From Lacticaseibacillus brantae DSM 23927 (GTDB lineage: Bacteria; Bacillota; Bacilli; Lactobacillales; Lactobacillaceae): 64,000 nt of DNA. Below the pieces are notes generated by a model. That model had not been told where the DNA came from and did not search any database. It saw nothing but the letters and a program-made list of their open reading frames with translations. The position numbers were made by a program, and so were the translations under genes. The stretch is from the NCBI RefSeq assembly GCF_001436115.1, contig NZ_AYZQ01000002.1, positions 62,001 through 126,000 on the forward strand, given 5' to 3'. This document shows positions 58,801 through 64,000 of this stretch, piece by piece. Position 1 is the stretch's first letter. Each line of letters opens with the position of its first letter.

Positions 58801-61758
58801 TTTGAAGCCGGTAATGCAGTCTGGCAGTCCTCTGATCGCGTTGGGCTTCGGCTCGCGGATGGGGTAGTTTCTGGCCAGTACTTCCTAGATGCTGATGGTG
58901 ACGGGAAGTACACGGCCAGTTCACAGGATACCTTGTTGTCCGGGCGAACACTTGAACTCCAACAATTGCAAGCCGATGGGACCTTCAAGACTGTTGCGAC
59001 CACAACAACGTTGAGTGGGGGGTATTACAGTTTTGCGGAACTCGATATCGGCACTTATCAGGTAGTCGCTGGCCCACTTGAGGAAAACGAGCACTTTACA
59101 CTGCAAAATCGCAGCCCTGAGGCACCTTTAGACGGTTCTGCAGTTGATCCAACGACGGGAATAATCACAAACATTGATCCGACAAAGCTGGCAGCAGGCA
59201 GCTTATCTATTGGGGTGGTTAAGTACACACTGAATGCTTTGATTAATGGACAGGCAACTGCCGATATTACGGTTCCAGTTGGTCAATCGGCAGATTTTAT
59301 TACTTCGGCTACTCCAGATTATATTTTGAATCCGGGCTGGGGAACAGATAGTCTGGATCTTGATGTCGCGGGTATTGCCAGCGTCGATCGTACTACAGGT
59401 CGAGTCACCGGTTTGGCAGCGGGGGATGTCGTCTATACGTACACAGTTTCTGACGGTCACGGCGGTGTTGCCAATGCTCAGGCGACTGTGCACGTCGTCA
59501 AGCCAACTGTCACGGTAACTTTGAACGGTGGGACGAAAATCTACGACGGTAAAATTATTCCGAACAATTTTCAATTGACACTGACAACTGCCGATAAAAA
59601 AGTTGTGACTGTTGCGTTGACGGATACGGACTATACAATTACTAACGCAGTAGGTGTGGTAGGCAATGCTTCAGATGTTGGGACGTATCGCATTCAATTG
59701 ACCGCTGACAAATCAGAGCAATTGGCTAATTTGTATGACTTGACGAATACCGTTCCAATTTCGTCTGTTTATACAATCACTCCAGCTACTTCAGCATTGT
59801 CTTTGTCTGGGAATGACGGCAAAATTTTTGACGGCACGGCGGGGCAATTAACGCCTACGAAGTATGTTGTCAGTCTTGGCGACACAGGGTTGAGCTATCA
59901 ATTGCAGGATGGCGATGTGGTATTTGCTAGCGCGAATCCGATTAATGTTGGTGAATATGACGTCCAGCTGAGTGCCGGTGGGTTGGCCAATATTCAGAAA
60001 CTAACGGCGAATTATGTCTTTTCCACGCCGACAAGTAGTGCAAAATACGAAATTACGGCTGCGTCGACCGTAGTAGGGCTTTCTGGCTCAGATAGTAAAG
60101 CCTATGATGGCAACGCAGGCAGCATCAACTTGGACAAGTACAGCGTTACGTTAAGTAACGGTGATCAGTACCAATTAGTAGCTGGGGACTTAGCCTTTGT
60201 TCAAGACAATCCAACTAGCGTTGGACATTACGATGTTACTTTGACTGAAGCAGGTTTGAATCATATTAAGGCCCAAGAAGGCAACTATTCCGTCACGTAT
60301 GATGCTAGTGTTGGGAGTTACGACATTACGGCTGCGGCAATAGTAGTAGGGCTTTCTGGCTCAGATAGTAAAGCCTATGATGGCAAAGCAGGCAACATCA
60401 ACTTGGACAAGTACAGCGTTACGTTAAGTAACGGTGATCAGTACCAATTAGTTGCTGGAGACTTAGCCTTTGTTCAAGACAATCCAACTAGCGTTGGACA
60501 TTACGATGTTACTTTGACTGAAGCGGGTTTGAATCATATTAAGGCCCAAGAAGGCAACTATTCCGTCACGTATGATGCTAGTGTTGGGAGTTACGACATT
60601 ACGGCTGCGGCAATAGTAGTAGGGCTTTCTGGCTCAGATAGTAAAGCCTATGATGGCAAAGCAGGCAACATCAACTTGGACAAGTACAGCGTTACGTTAA
60701 GTAACGGTGATCAGTACCAATTAGTTGCTGGAGACTTAGCCTTTGTTCAAGACAATCCAACTAGCGTTGGACATTACGATGTTACTTTGACTGAAGCGGG
60801 TTTGAATCATATTAAGGCCCAAGAAGGCAACTATTCCGTCACGTATGATGCTAGTGTTGGGAGTTACGACATTACGGCTGCGGCAATAGTAGTAGGGCTT
60901 TCTGGCTCAGATAGTAAAGCCTATGATGGCAAAGCAGGCAACATCAACTTGGACAAGTACAGCGTTACGTTAAGTAACGGTGATCAGTATCAATTAGTTG
61001 CTGGAGACTTAGCCTTTGTTCAAGACAATCCAACTAGCGTTGGACATTACGATGTTACTTTAACTGAAGCAGGATTGAATCATATTAAGGCCCAAGAGGG
61101 CAACTACACCGTCACGTATGATGCTAGTGTTGGGAGCTATGGCATTACAGCTGCGTCGACCGTAGTAGGGCTTTCTGGCACAGATAGTAAAGCCTATGAT
61201 GGCAACGCAGGCAGCATCAACTTGGACAAGTACAGCGTTACGTTAAGTAACGGTGATCAGTACCAATTAGTAGCTGGGGACTTAGCCTTTGTTCAAGACA
61301 ATCCAACTAGCGTTGGACATTACGATGTTACTTTGACTGAAGCAGGTTTGAATCATATTAAGTCCCAAGAAGGCAATTACACCGTCACGTATGATGCTAG
61401 TGTTGGGAGTTATGACATTACGGCCACGCCGACACAACCTGGAGAACCAACTGAGCCAGGCCAACCAACAACGCCTGAAAAGCCAACTGAGCCTGAAAAG
61501 CCGACTCAGCCCGGAAAACCTACGATACCGGAACATCCAACTCAACCAGCAAATCCCGGTATGCCAGATGCCCACGGTACTGGATCAAATGAATCCGGCT
61601 CAGGTTCTCCGGTGGTGCATGCGGCTGCCACATCTGGTTCCGATGACGACTTACCACAAACCGGGGACGATGCAAATGCTTGGCTGTCGCTTCTAGGGAC
61701 AATCTGGATTGGATTCTTAGGACTGCTTGGTGCCAATAAACGTCGCGAAGGGCGATGA
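55864..61758 (+). CDS. Large LPXTG cell-wall-anchored adhesin with MBG/YDG-type repeats
   Basis: 1964 residues. The signal peptide region KQRYTLHKRHKNWIVIGLSS is a variant of KxYKxGKxW, with cleavage expected near residue 48. A beta-rich N-terminal body follows (about 110-1000); then an SdrD-B/CnaB-like domain (about 1000-1083: GQYFLDADGDGKY, SGGYYSFAELDIGTYQV), a Big_2-like domain (about 1119-1215), two diverged MBG/YDG-type units (about 1215-1398) and five near-identical 91-residue units (1399-1853). A Pro/Thr/Glu stalk and LPQTG at 1930-1934, a hydrophobic helix and KRREGR end it. Sortase should attach it to peptidoglycan. GAGGAG lies 7 bases before ATG 55864; GTG 55846 is rejected. Confidence 0.92.
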   Translation: MQKNLFGDEKQRYTLHKRHKNWIVIGLSSIFILGGSLMTAQHIQTVNAESGADTLTQTGDSDANGHTVQLKSEPTTVSTNQVKTQKAAPNQILAQPKAALATQSVVTPAAQDAAVQPTVSFVDNTFPDGQDNGPTAWHLIYVNADFGSDITDAKTVTVNIPRGLMVQAIPTNTPKAGTAQVQADPKALGPLLQSVQDGTTVVPNSKNSWYGQIVFQIKPGVSKVQIPLQVSTNLDEFYGQTSSLPVTASATNGTQTANPVQWLIKSSISNEQNLSFYSGGLGKTLQIDANSPDPVAAGQDLTMKGSFDLTNRPNGVFFTHNDFKITVPEGITLTFDSAKLLADNNYSDTSSYRFTQVAPNQFELSADNRASGFMAIQLLKYLSYSAYETAPGTYQLPANTPAIIFTGTTYDGKTVTVSSKIPDYNTKFVVVNDRDNIATFTKNTSSTPNNLDGLTTDYFQYIGNGELSNPKSWGLTNQQLEIAIGTGLQTRQVNLPVVTGVTYGPVTVTTTTGRVVTLDSLDQPLVDLTTIGAQPGEYISSVSAFLPSLPANYNVYQTSSANTNNGVGIWAKFAAGADPKTATINETVKALNPDGTAAAGSVSQLIWTYTSKPVSPDQRLTSLKVTGKGDTYITAGTDLNYSVTVTGAGSVNAANNLGVTSMDFYVKGIPGVPLSGLSFSLTSSTYTNQQIAGGTSIGTPYVASDGNTYVKIHVDLPVGQSFSGNNYDMTLNISGPTSSSAVISEPWSDYVFVASKNTAFTGGMTYTGDPDNTGVSSTISIAAPANKLTIIPKENVNVDTYFTKAGSDVREPAYDTANPDSAFGVTKAGQIDYHIKISNDRTDSANKLQVYIPIPKKGMDFGENLQSKAFAWNMALNGALELKIYDKAGNDITASQSQNHQIQISTDASNADNYQGATYLNLSDASSTDIFNATMLRIVNITGIPSGNRVEIVLPYKYQAVDNQTDETGAINDFTPYYYFEAGNAVWQSSDRVGLRLADGVVSGQYFLDADGDGKYTASSQDTLLSGRTLELQQLQADGTFKTVATTTTLSGGYYSFAELDIGTYQVVAGPLEENEHFTLQNRSPEAPLDGSAVDPTTGIITNIDPTKLAAGSLSIGVVKYTLNALINGQATADITVPVGQSADFITSATPDYILNPGWGTDSLDLDVAGIASVDRTTGRVTGLAAGDVVYTYTVSDGHGGVANAQATVHVVKPTVTVTLNGGTKIYDGKIIPNNFQLTLTTADKKVVTVALTDTDYTITNAVGVVGNASDVGTYRIQLTADKSEQLANLYDLTNTVPISSVYTITPATSALSLSGNDGKIFDGTAGQLTPTKYVVSLGDTGLSYQLQDGDVVFASANPINVGEYDVQLSAGGLANIQKLTANYVFSTPTSSAKYEITAASTVVGLSGSDSKAYDGNAGSINLDKYSVTLSNGDQYQLVAGDLAFVQDNPTSVGHYDVTLTEAGLNHIKAQEGNYSVTYDASVGSYDITAAAIVVGLSGSDSKAYDGKAGNINLDKYSVTLSNGDQYQLVAGDLAFVQDNPTSVGHYDVTLTEAGLNHIKAQEGNYSVTYDASVGSYDITAAAIVVGLSGSDSKAYDGKAGNINLDKYSVTLSNGDQYQLVAGDLAFVQDNPTSVGHYDVTLTEAGLNHIKAQEGNYSVTYDASVGSYDITAAAIVVGLSGSDSKAYDGKAGNINLDKYSVTLSNGDQYQLVAGDLAFVQDNPTSVGHYDVTLTEAGLNHIKAQEGNYTVTYDASVGSYGITAASTVVGLSGTDSKAYDGNAGSINLDKYSVTLSNGDQYQLVAGDLAFVQDNPTSVGHYDVTLTEAGLNHIKSQEGNYTVTYDASVGSYDITATPTQPGEPTEPGQPTTPEKPTEPEKPTQPGKPTIPEHPTQPANPGMPDAHGTGSNESGSGSPVVHAAATSGSDDDLPQTGDDANAWLSLLGTIWIGFLGLLGANKRREGR
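60058..61422 (+). repeat. Five tandem 273-bp repeats in the adhesin gene
   Basis: Units start at 60058, 60331, 60604, 60877 and 61150. Units 2 and 3 look identical base for base; unit 4 differs at a few sites. Units 1 and 5 share variants (TCGACCGTAGTAGGG, GGCAACGCAGGCAGC, GTAGCTGGGG) that differ from units 2-4 (GCAATAGTAGTAGGG, GGCAAAGCAGGCAAC, GTTGCTGGAG), giving an A-B-B-B-A order. Copy number is likely to vary between strains. Confidence 0.95.
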
Positions 61759-61820
61759 GTCCAACTGTTCAGCAAACGTAAACAATAGTCTCTTTTGGTT
61801 CCCATTTGCATGAAAAATCG

Positions 61821-61867
61821 AAAAAGGAGTTTATGACAAGGTGAAACTTGGCATAAACTCCTTTTTT
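61821..61867 (+). terminator. Terminator after the adhesin gene
   Basis: AAAAAGGAGTTTATG-A-CAAG pairs with CTTG-G-CATAAACTCCTTTTT. The rest of 61759-62142 has no gene: it holds a TATAAT (61918-61923) with a poor -35, followed by a leader of about 200 bases before the recombinase. Confidence 0.88.
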
Positions 61868-62142
61868 ATTGAATGAAATTACCCGTCAAAAATAGACTAA
61901 ATCTTATGAAAATCTGATATAATATTTATTAACGATAAGGGTTTACTAGACGGTGCTTCGGTTTAGTTCATTTTTTTATAGTTTGATAAATTTCAACCAT
62001 AAATACTCGCTTTTCGCGCCTGGGGTCGTGCCCGGTTGCCATCAACTTTGCCCGCCCTGGCAGTGAAGATGACTGACCGTAAGTAATTTTAGCGGATTTT
62101 GCTAAGAGAGATTTGGTATTTTTGACTGAGAGGAGATATCGT

Positions 62143-62766
62143 ATGCGCTTTGGCTATGCATGGGCAAGTACAACGAATAAACGTTTTCTAAATCAGATTG
62201 ACCAGCTTCAAGGAGCCGAGCCAGATCACCTGCTGACCGAGTTAGGCTCACAAGAGATGAAGAAACGCCCTGTATTACTCGGGTTACTCAAACGTATTCA
62301 ACCAGGCGATCAACTCATTGTGACCAGTTTTGATCGCCTTAGCCGAGACCCTGAGGTTGTTGTCCAGTTATTGATTGAATTGAGTCTTAAGGGGATTCGG
62401 CTGGTGTTGCTAGATATTGTCTCTATTCACCAAGCTAATACCTGGACGGCCGACTTTCTAGTTCAAAAACTGCTGGTGCCTCTAAAAGAGAAAGCAGTGG
62501 CGACATATGCAAAAAGTTTGCGCCATCGTCAGGCCGTTGGCATTGAAACAGCCAAGAATCGTGGCGTTTACCAGGGCCGGCCAATTTTATACGGGCCCGA
62601 TGTGAAAAATCCTGAACGCCGGCAAACTTACCTGGAGATTAGGTCTCTACTGAAGCGCGGAGACTCAATTTATCACATCCAGCAAGTGACAGGACACAGC
62701 AACTCGCTGATTAGGCGAATTAAAATGGAAATGGTACCTCAAGACGGGGAGGGTTCTAAGCAATAA
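62143..62766 (+). CDS. Divergent serine recombinase (resolvase/invertase family)
   Basis: A 207-residue small serine recombinase. The catalytic start GYAWASTTNKRFLNQI holds Ser9; the usual GYARVST is altered at two places (Arg to Trp, Val to Ala). GDQLIVTSFDRLSRD carries the conserved DRLSR arginines. The long helix region differs from Hin/Gin, but GVYQGRPILYG and a C-terminal HTH-like piece (YHIQQVTGHSNSLIRRIK) remain. GAGAGGAG lies 7-8 bases before ATG 62143; the frame is open from 62113. Whether it still inverts or resolves DNA is uncertain. Confidence 0.82.
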   Translation: MRFGYAWASTTNKRFLNQIDQLQGAEPDHLLTELGSQEMKKRPVLLGLLKRIQPGDQLIVTSFDRLSRDPEVVVQLLIELSLKGIRLVLLDIVSIHQANTWTADFLVQKLLVPLKEKAVATYAKSLRHRQAVGIETAKNRGVYQGRPILYGPDVKNPERRQTYLEIRSLLKRGDSIYHIQQVTGHSNSLIRRIKMEMVPQDGEGSKQ

Positions 62767-62782
62767 GCTTAGGACCTTTTTT
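62752..62782 (+). terminator. Terminator overlapping the recombinase stop
   Basis: GGTTCTAAGC and GCTTAGGACC form a 10-bp stem with one G-T pair, followed by six T. The stop codon TAA at 62764-62766 lies in its loop. Confidence 0.8.
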
Positions 62783-63440
62783 AATGCGGTCCGTCTATTT
62801 GTGGATACGGCGCGATGACAATTTGGCCGCCGAGGTAATTGGCCATGTACACGTTCGCGACCGTATAGCCTTGTGCTGCCAACTCGGCATCGAGCCATTC
62901 TGGTGTCTGATCAATGGCATCAAGTGCTTGCTCGTCAACTTGGCCATCGACAATGAGTGGAAAACTCAGGTTGCGTTCACCAACTTCAACGATGGTTAGT
63001 TGACCATTTTGTTCAAGGATGGCACGGCGAACTTGGCGGATATCCACAATGCCGGCGGTTCTCAGTTTAAAGGCCAAGTCCGAGGCGGACATGCCCGCCT
63101 GCGTCGCGTTATCGACCTGGATTTGCCCCCGTTCGATAATATTAACCGGCGTGCCGTCAATGAAACGCTTCACAAGTCGATTATGATTGGTCAAATACTT
63201 CGTGATGAAGACGATTAAAGTCCAAATGAGAAGGACATTCATGAATTGCAGCACACCAATATCCATGTTGTAAATGACGCCCCCGATGATGCCACCAAGG
63301 ACATAATTCTGTAATTGATCAACGATTGTGGAGGGTGCCAGATTACTTTTGCCGGAGAGCTTGATTTGAATAATCATTGCCAGAAAACCCATGATTAGTT
63401 TAATTGCAGTGATGAAATAAGCATCTTGAATGAGGGCCAT
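62781..63440 (-). CDS. DUF421 (YetF-like) membrane protein
   Basis: A 219-residue protein with three N-terminal helices and a soluble YetF/DUF421 domain: NLAPSTIVDQLQNYVLGGIIGGVIYN in the membrane part, DGTPVNIIERGQIQVDNATQAGMSASDL and KLRTAGIVDIRQVRRAILEQNG in the soluble part. Function unknown; some relatives are tied to sporulation or envelope stress. AGGAAG lies 8 bases before ATG 63440; GTG 63449 is the alternative. It starts 12 bp after the DUF3290 gene and forms an operon with it. Confidence 0.9.
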   Translation of the reverse strand: MALIQDAYFITAIKLIMGFLAMIIQIKLSGKSNLAPSTIVDQLQNYVLGGIIGGVIYNMDIGVLQFMNVLLIWTLIVFITKYLTNHNRLVKRFIDGTPVNIIERGQIQVDNATQAGMSASDLAFKLRTAGIVDIRQVRRAILEQNGQLTIVEVGERNLSFPLIVDGQVDEQALDAIDQTPEWLDAELAAQGYTVANVYMANYLGGQIVIAPYPQIDGPH

Positions 63441-63452
63441 GAGTGTCACTTC

Positions 63453-63914
63453 CTATTCGGTAATATAACTGATATGGGCGTCGATGAGATTGGCTTTCGT
63501 TAGCTGGTAACTATGATTGTCACTATTCAAAGTGACTTCATAGACTTCGCTGGAATGTTTGCCGAGTTGGACCAACATCCCTGAATAAGCTGTGGTACTG
63601 TTAGCGTAAATATCAGTTACCGGGATTGATTTAGCCGTGCTGATGCTTTTCATCAAGGTCGTGATGGCCTGCGTGTTGCGGCTAATACTCTGGTTGTTCT
63701 GAATATCGCGAATCTGAATGCCGATGGTAAGCAGCACGACTAAGACAATAATCACGAGTAGGTCACGGTACTTGGTCACGTTTCGGTGGCGGAAATAATA
63801 GAGAACATAGAAGCCAACAAATAAAGCCCCCACGAGAATGATGCCGTAGCGCAAATACGCTTGCCAGCCAAGCTGATGACTGAGAACGTTATACGAATAA
63901 AAAGTGTTTGCCAT
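63453..63914 (-). CDS. DUF3290 membrane protein
   Basis: A 153-residue protein with two N-terminal helices (GIILVGALFVGFYVLYYF and DLLVIIVLVVLLTIGIQI) and an extracellular/cytoplasmic soluble tail. MANTFYSYNVLSHQLGWQAYLRYG is the usual DUF3290 beginning. It is often paired with DUF421, as here. GGAGG lies 8 bases before ATG 63914. A -10-like TATACC/TATACA lies about 20-30 bp upstream on the minus strand. No gene is visible in 63915-64000. Function unknown. Confidence 0.9.
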   Translation of the reverse strand: MANTFYSYNVLSHQLGWQAYLRYGIILVGALFVGFYVLYYFRHRNVTKYRDLLVIIVLVVLLTIGIQIRDIQNNQSISRNTQAITTLMKSISTAKSIPVTDIYANSTTAYSGMLVQLGKHSSEVYEVTLNSDNHSYQLTKANLIDAHISYITE

Positions 63915-64000
63915 AGTTTGTTGCCTCCGCCGCGGTATAATATGTATAACTTGATTCTACAATAGGCAGAAGAAACCGCAACTGGAAACTGTTCAAAAAC

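Noticed and set aside
58501-59574. Long minus-strand frames inside the adhesin gene
   Set aside because: They are shadows of the adhesin coding frame; no ribosome sites and no family resemblance.
60058-61422. Regular direct repeats, considered as a CRISPR array
   Set aside because: The units are 273 bp, adjacent without spacers, and form an open reading frame of 91-residue protein repeats.

Overview
The window is chromosomal DNA of a Gram-positive lactic acid bacterium of the family Lactobacillaceae. The basis is a malolactic operon (mleR/mleS/mleP), PepF and PepI peptidases, AGGAGG-type ribosome binding sites with many TTG/GTG starts, a lipoprotein LVAC lipobox, an LPQTG sorting signal behind a variant KxYKxGKxW signal peptide, and DUF421/DUF3290 and DUF2798 proteins. 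Base composition looks intermediate (high forties % GC by eye), which would suit Lacticaseibacillus/Schleiferilactobacillus-like relatives; the genus is an inference. No rRNA, tRNA, CRISPR array, complete IS element or prophage is visible.

Layout. 1-6.7 kb: the 3' end of a GT2 glycosyltransferase, two small unknown genes, a zinc-less MDR oxidoreductase, a DHA2 drug exporter and an AI-2E/PerM-type transporter operon. 6.7-8.4 kb: lexA with its own SOS box, overlapping a secreted nuclease lipoprotein. 8.4-13.6 kb: an auxin-efflux-type carrier, flavin reductase, an anchored Ser-rich protein, and an MFS/DUF488/5-formyl-THF cyclo-ligase operon. 13.6-14.2 kb: a gene-poor stretch with two inverted copies of a structured element. 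14.2-20.3 kb: a metal and malolactic cluster (mntH, corA, mleR, mleS, mleP). 20.3-31.5 kb: PNPOx-like protein, a MarR regulator between two DUF2798 paralogues, tpx, flavodoxin, pepF, an ABC-F protein behind an attenuator-like leader, another DHA2 exporter and a polar amino-acid ABC importer. 31.6-53.9 kb: a CtpE-like P-type ATPase, pepI, a TetR-controlled two-gene exporter, a Bcr/CflA-Kef operon with a 30-codon leading ORF, SemiSWEET, a HAD-NhaP-LacI run, a secreted endonuclease, acyltransferase, MarR, hydrolases, nrdI and an aldo/keto reductase. 54-62.8 kb: an accessory surface module with an Mga-like regulator, a 1964-residue LPXTG adhesin and a divergent serine recombinase. 62.8-64 kb: a DUF421/DUF3290 pair.

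How the genes work together. Malolactic enzyme needs NAD+ and Mn2+, and its genes sit beside MntH (Mn2+ import, with DtxR/MntR-like half-sites just after its promoter) and CorA, whose gene follows mleR by only 4 bp. Much of the rest is export and stress defence: four DHA2/DHA1 exporters, one DHA3 exporter, a TnrB-type ABC exporter, an ABC-F protein, thiol peroxidase and SOS control. Several transport genes carry clear operator-like palindromes on good promoters. The least explained material is non-coding: a terminator-linked repeat present three times, the inverted structured pair at 13.75-14.1 kb, and short leading ORFs before the ABC-F, Bcr/CflA and HAD genes.
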